Assembly (NCBI GenBank): GCA_910575775.1 | Contig: CAJTEY010000018.1 | Span: 2,373-66,372, forward strand | Origin: Lachnospiraceae bacterium | Lineage (GTDB): Bacteria > Bacillota > Clostridia > Lachnospirales > Lachnospiraceae | Length of the DNA stretch: 64,000 nucleotides | Direction of reading: 5' to 3' | Part shown: one piece after another, positions 25,384 to 32,864 of the stretch | Position numbering within the stretch: position 1 is the first letter of the stretch | Layout: each line of letters starts with the position of its first letter | The notes under the pieces: generated by a model | Told to the model about the DNA's origin: nothing | Database searches by the model: none | What the model saw: the letters and a program-made list of their open reading frames with translations, nothing else | Translations under genes and position numbers: made by a program

Positions 25384-25413
25384 TTGACAGATTTATCCGT
25401 ATTGGTTTATAAT
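25384..25413 (+). promoter_or_regulatory. Promoter of the antisense antitoxin RNA
   Basis: TTGACA (25384-25389), 18 bases, TATAAT (25408-25413), followed by GTGCTTAACAGGACAGCCGG. Confidence 0.75.
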
Positions 25414-25419
25414 GTGCTT

Positions 25420-25530
25420 AACAGGACAGCCGGAAGGTGAGTGCAAGTCACCCGACCCGGCGAATACTTAAGACTTTAAGAGATAGTCGTCAGCTCTGGC
25501 CAGAGAACAGGACGGCTATTTCTTATTTTT
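25420..25530 (+). ncRNA. Type I antitoxin RNA, convergent with the toxin gene
   Basis: The transcript would start with AGGACAGCCGGAAGGTGAGTG, form GGTGAGTGCAAGTCACC, and end in ATAGTCGTC...GACGGCTAT with TTCTTATTTTT; the terminator loop contains CTCTGGCCAGAG. Its 3' end overlaps the last toxin codons and the toxin mRNA tail, as in TxpA/RatA-type pairs. It has its own strong promoter and no ORF. Confidence 0.75.
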
Positions 25531-25599
25531 CAGACTCAGAATTGCTACAATCAGCAGCGACACAGTCAAGATCACCATGAATTCCTCGTATGTACTCAT
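25516..25599 (-). CDS. Holin-like type I toxin peptide, 27 residues
   Basis: The minus strand reads MSTYEEFMVILTVSLLIVAI and ends LSLKNKK. It is one membrane helix with a charged N terminus and lysine tail, matching the putative holin-like toxins of gut Firmicutes. The ribosome site GGAAGGTGGTGATTATT before the ATG is the strong type usual in this family. Overproduction would damage the membrane. The antisense RNA at 25420-25530 overlaps its 3' end. Confidence 0.85.
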   Translation of the reverse strand: MSTYEEFMVILTVSLLIVAILSLKNKK

Positions 25600-25645
25600 A
25601 ATAATCACCACCTTCCGCAAGACTCGGAACGGGTGAGAGCACGTC

Positions 25646-25692
25646 CCCCGGCTGCCCGGGTAAGCATATTATATTGTCAAATACTTTGTTGT
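25646..25692 (-). promoter_or_regulatory. Promoter and leader start of the toxin mRNA, inverted copy of the antitoxin promoter region
   Basis: On the minus strand TAGACA, a 16-base spacer, TATAAT and then ATGCTTACCCGGGCAGCCGG. This mirrors TATAATGTGCTTAACAGGACAGCCGG of the antitoxin on the opposite strand, so toxin and antitoxin transcripts begin with related sequence. Confidence 0.55.
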
Positions 25693-25748
25693 CTATATAA
25701 TAACATATTTTCGAACGGAATAAAATAGAAATTTGGAGGATAAACAAC

Positions 25749-26222
25749 ATGTTTGGACATTTAGGGTTTTCCTATGTAGGACTCATATTTATGCTGATGC
25801 TGCTCATCCCGAATCTGCTCTGGATGAAAAAGCAGCCGCAGGGTTACTCGGCGGAAAAGGAAAACAGATTTTTAGCGTTATTGGAACGGGTGGGAGAGGC
25901 GTTGACGACCTGCTGTGCCCTGATCTTTTCAGACTTCAATTTGCGGCAGTGGTCGAATTGGTCATGGTGGTTTGTGGCGGCGTCTGCCTTGATGGTCATG
26001 TATGAAATCTGGTGGATCAGGTACTTTAAGAGTGAGCGCAGACTGACCGACTTTTACAGCAGTTTCTTAGGGATTCCCGTGGCAGGCGCCACCCTGCCGG
26101 TACTTGCGTTTTTTCTGCTTGGCGTTTACGGAAAAGTGGTGTGGATGCTGATGGCAAGTATTATTTTGGGGATAGGGCATATCGGTATTCATCTGCAGCA
26201 TCGCAGGGAGAATTCTGCTTAA
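25749..26222 (+). CDS. Four-helix membrane protein of unknown function
   Basis: 157 residues with TTTGGAGGATAAACAAC before the ATG. Four hydrophobic segments: about 5-24, 73-93 (WSWWFVAASALMVMYEIWWI), 106-126 and 129-147, with a cytoplasmic loop PQGYSAEKENRFLALLERVG. No transporter or enzyme motif seen and no family named. It stands alone, ending 4 bases inside the convergent exonuclease gene. Confidence 0.65.
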   Translation: MFGHLGFSYVGLIFMLMLLIPNLLWMKKQPQGYSAEKENRFLALLERVGEALTTCCALIFSDFNLRQWSNWSWWFVAASALMVMYEIWWIRYFKSERRLTDFYSSFLGIPVAGATLPVLAFFLLGVYGKVVWMLMASIILGIGHIGIHLQHRRENSA

Positions 26223-27013
26223 ACGTCATCGGTCAGTGAACGGTACACTTGATCGCACATGTGGCAGTCAGAAAGGGCCCGGTGCGCATGGGAGGTATCA
26301 ATGCCAAAGTAGCTGCAGAGCGTAGTCTGCTTATGGTTACTGAGATTTGGCAGTTTCTTCCGTGCAAGAGGCAGGGTGTCAATTACTTTATTTTTGACAG
26401 GAGGAAGTCCAAGGCTGGAGCAGGCTCTGCTGATAAAAGGAAGATCAAAGGATTTTATGTTATGTCCTACAAGCGTGTGATTTGCAATAAAAGAGAGAAA
26501 CTTTGGCAGTACCACATCTATAGGGGAGGCATCCTGAAGGGTTTCGTTCGTTATGCCGGTCAGCGAGGTTATTTTTGCCGGAACAGGGTCAGCAATGTAA
26601 ACATATTCTTGAAATTCAGAGGTTTGTCCCCCGCTGTGTTTGATGGCGGCAATTTCGATGATCTTGTCAGCGGTATAGCTGAGGCCGGTTGTTTCAATGT
26701 CGAGGACAACGTAAGAAGACGGCATCGTGTCTTTTTTTCGGACAGTCCGATTTCCCTTTTGGCGCGATGTGCCGCGTGTTTTCATTTCAAGAAGACAGCT
26801 GGAATGTATTTTGATCATGGTTCCTGCGGCGTTTATAACCAGTATGGCCCAGGTTTCGAAAGCCTGATCGTAGCCGGTAATTTCGCAGGGAACGGGTACT
26901 GCGGAATCAGGAGCATAGTATTGAAAGGGTGGCAGACTGGTTTTTGTCGGGGATATTAACCCATATTTTTTTAAAAAGTCTAATTGTTCTGTTTCGCTGT
27001 GAAATTCGTTCAT
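26219..27013 (-). CDS. DEDDh 3'-5' exonuclease (PolC/DnaQ epsilon type)
   Basis: 264 residues from the ATG at 27013 (CAGAGGAAAAATT before it). The N-terminal 95 residues are unrecognised; the exonuclease domain has ExoI VVLDIETTGLSY, ExoII VGHNIKSFDLPFI and ExoIII HRALSDCHMC, giving D-E-D-H-D. Likely a stand-alone proofreading or RNA/DNA trimming enzyme. No operon partner on its strand. Confidence 0.85.
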   Translation of the reverse strand: MNEFHSETEQLDFLKKYGLISPTKTSLPPFQYYAPDSAVPVPCEITGYDQAFETWAILVINAAGTMIKIHSSCLLEMKTRGTSRQKGNRTVRKKDTMPSSYVVLDIETTGLSYTADKIIEIAAIKHSGGQTSEFQEYVYIADPVPAKITSLTGITNETLQDASPIDVVLPKFLSFIANHTLVGHNIKSFDLPFISRACSSLGLPPVKNKVIDTLPLARKKLPNLSNHKQTTLCSYFGIDTSHAHRALSDCHMCDQVYRSLTDDV

Positions 27014-27277
27014 AATTTTTCCTCTGGTGTATGCAAGTGAAATATTAGGGATCGTGTCTATCATATTAAGACATTTACGGGGGAGAATCAATATAAATCG
27101 AAAAAGCGGGAAAAGATCTTTTTTGCATCAGCCATTTCCTGCCCGGTTTGTAATCGACCCATATCATGCTCTTTTTAGGCAGTATCCATATTCTACGGCA
27201 GCTACGCGGCATCTCACTGCATTTCCGTTGTCTCCCGAAAAGGAACGTGATATAATACCACTCTTAAGGAGGAGGCT

Positions 27278-27988
27278 ATGATTACGATTGCGGTCTGTGA
27301 CGACGAAAAATATATAGCGGATCAAGTCAAAAAGCTGGCGGCCCGTTTTTTCCGTGAAAAAAATATGGAGGCATCCATTGTCTGGTTTTCGTGCGGAGAA
27401 GAATTATTACAATATGATAAAAACATAGACATTCTTTTTCTCGACATCCAGATGAAAGGCATGGACGGCATGGAGGCGGCAAGGAAACTGCGCAGCCGGA
27501 ATTTTAAAGGCTTTCTCATCTTTATAACGATTCTGAAAGAGATGGTCTTCCAGTCCTTTGAAGTGCAGGCGTATGATTATCTGTTGAAACCGATTGAGGA
27601 AAAGCAGTTTACAAGGACGTTGGACCGGCTGCTTGTCTCCATGAAACAGGTCAGTGAGGAGAAGCTTCTTGTGCAGAAAGGCTATGAGAGAAGCATTATT
27701 TCCTTTGAGGACATTGTTTTTGCTGAAATTATAGACAGGAAGGTGTATCTGCATCTGGCATCGTCGGATGTGGTGGATTTTTATGACCGGATCGAAAATC
27801 TGGAGGCCAGATTGGACAGCCGTTTTTTCCGATGTCACAGAAGTTATCTGATCAATCTGCAATATCTGAAAAGCTACAAAAACGGCGTGGCATATATGGA
27901 GAGCGGGGAGGAAATCCCTGTTTCCCGGCTGCGCAGCAAAGAATTTTCCGTGGTGATTTTGCAGTATATGAAGGAATGGAGACTGTGA
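27278..27988 (+). CDS. LytTR-type response regulator (AgrA/LytR family)
   Basis: 236 residues. Receiver domain (1-120) with acidic D8/D9, phospho-acceptor D56 in ILFLDIQMKGMDG, T and K in AYDYLLKPIE. LytTR DNA-binding domain (about 135-235) with RFFRCHRSYLINLQYLKSY and EIPVSRLRSKEF. AAGGAGGAGG precedes the ATG. The GHKL kinase gene follows by one base, so the two form a two-component system. No AgrD-like peptide gene is visible beside it. Confidence 0.93.
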   Translation: MITIAVCDDEKYIADQVKKLAARFFREKNMEASIVWFSCGEELLQYDKNIDILFLDIQMKGMDGMEAARKLRSRNFKGFLIFITILKEMVFQSFEVQAYDYLLKPIEEKQFTRTLDRLLVSMKQVSEEKLLVQKGYERSIISFEDIVFAEIIDRKVYLHLASSDVVDFYDRIENLEARLDSRFFRCHRSYLINLQYLKSYKNGVAYMESGEEIPVSRLRSKEFSVVILQYMKEWRL

Positions 27989-27989
27989 G

Positions 27990-29309
27990 ATGGAAAATTA
28001 TATCAATTTTTTTAACAGTTATGTCATAGGAATGATCCAGATGCTTACCGGCTTTTACTTTTATAGGAAATTTCTACAAAAACGGGAACGAATTTCTCTT
28101 TATCTGCTGTCCGCTGCACTTGGATGTGTCGTGATGCAGGCAGCGCCTGCAAAAAGCATTGCACAATATCTGATTTATACGCTGCTCCTTGTAATCATCG
28201 GGATTTTTATATGCCGAGCCGATTGGAAATCCGTCATTTTATATGCGGTGTTGACAGTGGAGATTATGCAGCTCAGTTTGGGAATCGTCAATTCCCTGTC
28301 AGGGATTGTGCAGCCGAAGCTGTCTTATGCACATCGCAATGTTTCTGCGGTGCTGTCCATACTGCTTGGAATAGCGGCTCTTGTGATGGCGGTTGTCTGT
28401 TATAGTGTGGCGTGCCGTTATTTTTGGTATTATGAAACGGTAGAGAAACAGTATCTCTTTATGATTCTGGTTCCGATCCTGATGATCTTTTTTATGGATG
28501 AATATATCGGTTCTATCATATACGGAAATATAACGGTCACGAATGCCGGCGGTATCATCGTAATGGCTAATCATTATCAGATGTTTGTGATACAGCTTTT
28601 TGGTATGGCAAGTTTATTCTGCCTTATGTTCGCCTATAAAAAACTGCTCCAGAATTTTCAACTGCGCACGGAGCTGTCACTGCTGGAGCAGGAGGAGCGT
28701 TCTTTTAAGCAGTATGTGGAGGAAGCGCGGGCGCGTTATGAAAAGACAAAATCGTTTCGCCACGACATAAAAAATCATATGACGGTGATCAAAGATCTTC
28801 TGCGGAACGGGGACTCGGAGGAGGCGCTTGCTTATATCGGTGATCTGGCGGAAATGACAGAGGAACTTTCCTTTCCGTGCAGCACAGGCAGCCCGGTGGC
28901 GGATATTCTGCTTGGGAACAAGCTGGGGATTGCCAAAAGTATAGGGATTGCTGTCGACTGTTCTCTGATTCTGCCGTATCCGTGCCCGGTGCGCGATATT
29001 GACTTTGGCATTATTCTCTCAAACGCTTTGGACAACGCCATCCGGGCGTGCCGCGATATAAATGGCGGTGCGGAGACATATATCCGTGTGTCGGGACGTA
29101 TCCAGGGAGATTTTGTATTGATGGAAGTGGAGAATAGTTTTCAGGAAAAGGGGCGGGCCGGAGAGGGGACGGGCCTGTCAAATATCAGGGCGGTAACGGA
29201 AAAGTATCAGGGAGCAATGAGCATCAAAACACAGGGCGGCTCTTTTATTCTAAGCGTGCTGCTTGTCATTCCACGGCATACAGAGAGCATCCCACGGCAA
29301 ATCGGTTAA
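27990..29309 (+). CDS. GHKL sensor histidine kinase (AgrC-like)
   Basis: 439 residues. Six predicted membrane helices in the first about 215 residues, a coiled coil, then the phospho-acceptor H258 in FRHDIKNHMTVIKDLL and an ATPase domain with N box SNALDNAIRAC and G box EGTGLSNIRAVTEKYQG. This is the AgrC/ComD architecture: a polytopic sensor for a peptide or membrane signal that phosphorylates the regulator encoded upstream. The signal is unknown. Confidence 0.92.
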   Translation: MENYINFFNSYVIGMIQMLTGFYFYRKFLQKRERISLYLLSAALGCVVMQAAPAKSIAQYLIYTLLLVIIGIFICRADWKSVILYAVLTVEIMQLSLGIVNSLSGIVQPKLSYAHRNVSAVLSILLGIAALVMAVVCYSVACRYFWYYETVEKQYLFMILVPILMIFFMDEYIGSIIYGNITVTNAGGIIVMANHYQMFVIQLFGMASLFCLMFAYKKLLQNFQLRTELSLLEQEERSFKQYVEEARARYEKTKSFRHDIKNHMTVIKDLLRNGDSEEALAYIGDLAEMTEELSFPCSTGSPVADILLGNKLGIAKSIGIAVDCSLILPYPCPVRDIDFGIILSNALDNAIRACRDINGGAETYIRVSGRIQGDFVLMEVENSFQEKGRAGEGTGLSNIRAVTEKYQGAMSIKTQGGSFILSVLLVIPRHTESIPRQIG

Positions 29310-29384
29310 ATCTCTTTTTTTATTGTCGAAATGGATAGTGAGATTCAGCAGATACGATGCTGTGGAGAAAAGGAGGATTGGCAT

Positions 29385-29951
29385 ATGGCAATGGAAATCA
29401 GCGTAAAAGGGAGCATCTACAAGACCGATTATGCGGATCGAATGCAGGCACAGCGGGAGGAGGCAGCGAAAGCCGAAAACGGCCGGAATGCGGAAAAGGT
29501 GACAAAACCCGGAAGCAGTCAGAGTGAAGAAAAGGCATCAAACCAGAACCGCACGCCGCATGATGCGTATATCAGCAGCGAAAAGTCGGGGGAAAAGCCA
29601 AACGGCCTGTACTATGTAGGGCAGGACGAGAACGGTAACAAAAAAGTTTATTTTAACGATCCGAAGAAGGAGGGTTCCGAAAAGGAGGGAGGCAGCAAAT
29701 CCCCCAAAGTAAATGCGGATGCCCCGGACAATGGCGGGGAGAAATACATTGCGAATTCGGATAAGGTGGAGCGGGAAATCAGGGAACTGAAGGAGAAGAA
29801 GAAAAAGCTGGAACAGCAGCTCAAGGCAGCTTCCGGGGACGAAAAGAAAACGAAGGAGCTGGAGAACAAACTGGCACAGGTGGAGCGGGAGCTGAGTCAG
29901 AAGGACACGGACACATACAGGAAGCAGAACACTGAGTTTACAGATCAGTAA
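29385..29951 (+). CDS. Hydrophilic coiled-coil protein of unknown function
   Basis: 188 residues from the ATG at 29385 (AGGAGG eight bases before). Starts MAMEISVKGSIYKTDYADRM, has a disordered Lys/Glu/Asn/Gly region, a short beta segment GLYYVGQDENGNKKVYFNDP and a C-terminal coiled coil (about 130-180, EREIRELKEKKKKLEQQLKA). No signal peptide. The first 20 residues resemble the start of small flagellar- or secretion-associated proteins, but I do not recognise a family. Followed by a terminator. Confidence 0.6.
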   Translation: MAMEISVKGSIYKTDYADRMQAQREEAAKAENGRNAEKVTKPGSSQSEEKASNQNRTPHDAYISSEKSGEKPNGLYYVGQDENGNKKVYFNDPKKEGSEKEGGSKSPKVNADAPDNGGEKYIANSDKVEREIRELKEKKKKLEQQLKAASGDEKKTKELENKLAQVERELSQKDTDTYRKQNTEFTDQ

Positions 29952-29976
29952 GGATAAGAGCGTGTAAAATGCGGGG

Positions 29977-30014
29977 AAGCGTTTGCCGGTCGCATACCGG
30001 GGAGCGCTTTTCTG
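29977..30014 (+). terminator. Intrinsic terminator
   Basis: AAGCG(TTTG)CCGGT-CGCAT-ACCGG(GG)AGCGCTT followed by TTTCTGTGTTTTG. Confidence 0.7.
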
Positions 30015-30116
30015 TGTTTTGCGTTCTGCCAGGATCCTTTCTATTGACATGGAACAGAAGAGTGATATATTTATGACATAAAAGGAACGTTTACTTTTGA
30101 ATGGAGGTCGTGAAGC

Positions 30117-30806
30117 GTGGAACACACCATACTTTTGCTGGAGGATGATGCAGACTTAATTGACGGGCTGATGTATTCCCTGAATAGAGAAGGTTATATC
30201 GTAGATGTGGTGCAGACAGTCAAAACAGCTTATGTCCGTCTGGAAACACGGTCATACAGTCTTTTGCTGCTGGATGTCACTCTGCCCGACGGAAACGGCG
30301 TGGACGTGTGCCGCCGGGTGCGGGAACAGGGAAGCAGGACACCGATTATCTTTCTGACGGCGATGGATGATGAGGTAAATGTGATACGAGGGCTGGACAG
30401 CGGCGCAGATGACTATATCACGAAGCCTTTTAAACTGGGGGAACTGTGCTCCAGAATCCGGGCGCTGCTGCGGCGGAGCGGACTCAGTGATGGAAGTGTG
30501 GAGAATCGGCTTTTTTCAGGACCGTTATCCATTGACCTGTTTGGGGGCGGAGCGTTCTTGGATAATCGTCCGCTGTCTCTGACCAATGCGGAATATCGGC
30601 TGCTTTGCCTGCTTGTCCGAAACGCAGGGCAGACAGTTTTAAGGAACACGATTCTGGATGCGCTGTGGGATGGGAACGGTAACTTTGTGGATGACAATAC
30701 GCTTTCTGTCTATATCCGCAGACTGCGTGAAAAGATAGAGGAAGACCCATCCAATCCGGCGCATCTGCTGACGGTGCGGGGATTCGGGTATACATGGCGG
30801 AAATAG
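30117..30806 (+). CDS. OmpR/PhoB family response regulator
   Basis: 229 residues, GTG start with GGAGGTCGTGAAGC before it. Receiver with D10/D11, phospho-acceptor D53 (LLLLDVTLPDGNG), T and K of FLTAMDD and ITKPF; winged helix (about 130-229) with LTNAEYRLLCLLVRNAGQTV and LREKIEEDPSNPAHLLTVRGFGY. It pairs with the histidine kinase 34 bases downstream and probably controls the ABC exporter after that. Confidence 0.94.
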   Translation: MEHTILLLEDDADLIDGLMYSLNREGYIVDVVQTVKTAYVRLETRSYSLLLLDVTLPDGNGVDVCRRVREQGSRTPIIFLTAMDDEVNVIRGLDSGADDYITKPFKLGELCSRIRALLRRSGLSDGSVENRLFSGPLSIDLFGGGAFLDNRPLSLTNAEYRLLCLLVRNAGQTVLRNTILDALWDGNGNFVDDNTLSVYIRRLREKIEEDPSNPAHLLTVRGFGYTWRK

Positions 30807-30839
30807 GGCGCACTTTTGTGTCGGGGCAAAGGGAAAGGA

Positions 30840-32081
30840 ATGGTGGTTTGTATGTGCGTTTTGCATGATCGACAAAGCCGGCAGTATGTCACATGTGTGA
30901 TTGGCATCGTTGGTTCTTTTGTATTAGTGATCCTCTTTCTCGCCTGGTTTCACGGAAAAGAGACACAGAGCCTTCTTTTTGAAAGAGAGCGGACTATGAG
31001 CTCATCTTTGATGGAGCAGGGAATTTCCCCAGCCATGATTGCCAGTGCGATTAAAAATGCGGAATCAACCAGAGAGGGGGCTGCGCTGCTTAAGAAGATC
31101 GGGCACACGGAAACTGCTTCTGTCAGGCTTTTTCCGGACATAGACAGATCGGTGCGGGCATTTGCCGGGATTGCAGCTGGTATGGCAGCACTTCCGGCTA
31201 TTGCGCTGGCAGTGATGTCCATTCACTTTCTGTGGAAACGGGAGAAGATGTACCGGCAGGCCGAAAGTATCATATCTCAATTTTCCGAAGGGAATTTTGA
31301 AAGGCATCTGCCGCAGAACGCAGAAGGCAGTATTTACCAGTTGTTTTCGGCGGTGGAAGAGCTGGCTGTTGCGCTGAGGGCTCAGAGCAGGAAAGAACAG
31401 CAGATGAAAGCCTTTTTAAAGGACACGATTTCGGATATCTCCCATCAGCTAAAAACACCTCTTGCGGCTCTGCATATGTATACGGAAATCATAGCAGAGG
31501 AACCGGGACATAAAGAGATCGTGGAGCGGTTTTCAGAAAAAACCATGCAGTCTCTGGAACGGATCGAACAGCTTGTGCAGGCACTGCTCAAAGTGAGTCG
31601 TATCGATGCGGGCAGCATCGTTTTCCATAAAGAATGGCATTCGGCCCTGGCTTTGATTGAAAGTGCGGCGGCGGATTTGTCTGTGAGAGCGCAGAAGGAG
31701 GGAAAGAAGCTTATCATGGAGGGGGATCCGGCACAGATGCTTTTGTGCGACGGATCCTGGACAAGGGAGGCGGTTGCCAATCTGATAAAGAATGCGCTGG
31801 ATCATACGGATGAAGGCGGTGTGGTTACAGTTTCCTGGGAGTGTTCACCGGCAGTGTTCCGCATGACGGTGTCAGACGACGGATGCGGTATCGCGGAGGA
31901 GGACATTTACCATGTGTTCAAACGATTTTACAGAAGCAAAAGAGATGGCGGCAGGCAGGGGATCGGTCTGGGGCTGCCCCTCGCCAAGTCTATTGTGGAA
32001 GGACAGGACGGAATCCTTTCTGTGAGCAGTACACCGGGAGAGGGGACTGTTTTTACCATTACTTTTCTTTCAAATTTGTAA
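30840..32081 (+). CDS. Sensor histidine kinase with HAMP-like linker
   Basis: 413 residues from the ATG at 30840 (AGGGAAAGGA before it; the ATG at 30852 is also possible). Two membrane helices (about 13-37 and 115-135) flank an outer loop of about 75 residues, then a linker with EGNFERHLP, H box DISHQLKTPLAALHMYTEII, N box NLIKNALDHTDEGG, G boxes SDDGCGIAEEDIYHVFKRFY and GIGLGLPLAKSIVEGQ. Resembles the kinases that serve MacB/Bce-type exporters. Confidence 0.92.
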   Translation: MVVCMCVLHDRQSRQYVTCVIGIVGSFVLVILFLAWFHGKETQSLLFERERTMSSSLMEQGISPAMIASAIKNAESTREGAALLKKIGHTETASVRLFPDIDRSVRAFAGIAAGMAALPAIALAVMSIHFLWKREKMYRQAESIISQFSEGNFERHLPQNAEGSIYQLFSAVEELAVALRAQSRKEQQMKAFLKDTISDISHQLKTPLAALHMYTEIIAEEPGHKEIVERFSEKTMQSLERIEQLVQALLKVSRIDAGSIVFHKEWHSALALIESAAADLSVRAQKEGKKLIMEGDPAQMLLCDGSWTREAVANLIKNALDHTDEGGVVTVSWECSPAVFRMTVSDDGCGIAEEDIYHVFKRFYRSKRDGGRQGIGLGLPLAKSIVEGQDGILSVSSTPGEGTVFTITFLSNL

Positions 32082-32104
32082 GATTCCATTCATGGGATTG
32101 TAAG
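32076..32104 (+). promoter_or_regulatory. Possible response-regulator binding repeat before the ABC exporter genes
   Basis: TTGTAAG occurs at 32076-32082 and again at 32098-32104, 22 bases (two helical turns) apart, the second in ATTGTAAGCTGATCC. OmpR-type regulators often bind such direct repeats. No clear promoter hexamers were found, so this is tentative. Confidence 0.3.
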
Positions 32105-32168
32105 CTGATCCTGTTATCCTAAAGAAAAAGCTTGATCAAGAAGAAAGCGGAGGAGGTTCAGTCATACA

Positions 32169-32864
32169 ATGGAAATTATGGAAGTACAAGATTTGTGTAA
32201 AACTTACGGAGAGGGCGAAGCAAAAGTGGATGCCTTAAAGCATGTCTCCTTTTTCCTTCACAAAGGGGAGTTTGCGGCGGTGGTCGGGGAGTCTGGCTCT
32301 GGCAAAAGCACCCTCCTGAACTGCATTGGCGCACTGGATGAACCGACTGGCGGAAAGATTCTGATAGACGGGCAGAATCTGTTTGGCATGGGGGAGGAGG
32401 AGCGCACTGTTTTCAGACGGCGTAACATTGGCTTTATCTTTCAGTCTTTTCATCTGATCCCGGAACTCAACGTGGAGCAAAACATTATTTTCCCCTTGTT
32501 ACTGGATTATAAGAAGCCGGATTTTGGACAGGTGGATCAGATTCTGGAGGTGCTGGGACTGCAGGATCGGAGAAGGCATCTGCCGGGACAGCTTTCCGGC
32601 GGGCAACAGCAGAGAGTGGCGATAGGGAGAGCGCTGATTACAAAGCCGAAACTGATTCTGGCGGATGAACCGACCGGCAATCTTGACAGAAAAAACAGCA
32701 GGGATGTGATGGCGCTTTTAACAAAGGCATCCAGACAGTATCAGCAGACTATTTTAATGATAACGCATAATCCGAATCTGATATCTTCGGTAGACCGTGT
32801 CATGCAGGTGTCGGATGGTATTTTGACGGATTTGGGAGGGCATGTCAATGAAAAATTATCTTGA
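32169..32864 (+). CDS. ABC transporter ATPase (MacB/LolD/BceA type)
   Basis: 231 residues. Walker [11 protein letters not shown] loop [13 protein letters not shown], signature [15 protein letters not shown], Walker [18 protein letters not shown] loop ITHNP. Belongs to the group that works with FtsX-type permeases rather than importers with binding proteins. GCGGAGGAGG lies upstream of the ATG. The permease gene overlaps its end by 17 bases. Confidence 0.94.
   Translation: MEIMEVQDLCKTYGEGEAKVDALKHVSFFLHKGEFAAVVGESGSGKSTLLNCIGALDEPTGGKILIDGQNLFGMGEEERTVFRRRNIGFIFQSFHLIPELNVEQNIIFPLLLDYKKPDFGQVDQILEVLGLQDRRRHLPGQLSGGQQQRVAIGRALITKPKLILADEPTGNLDRKNSRDVMALLTKASRQYQQTILMITHNPNLISSVDRVMQVSDGILTDLGGHVNEKLS

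Noticed and set aside
27014..27277. Intergenic region before the LytTR regulator, searched for an AgrD-like peptide gene
   Set aside because: No short ORF with a ribosome site and a Cys-containing core was found.
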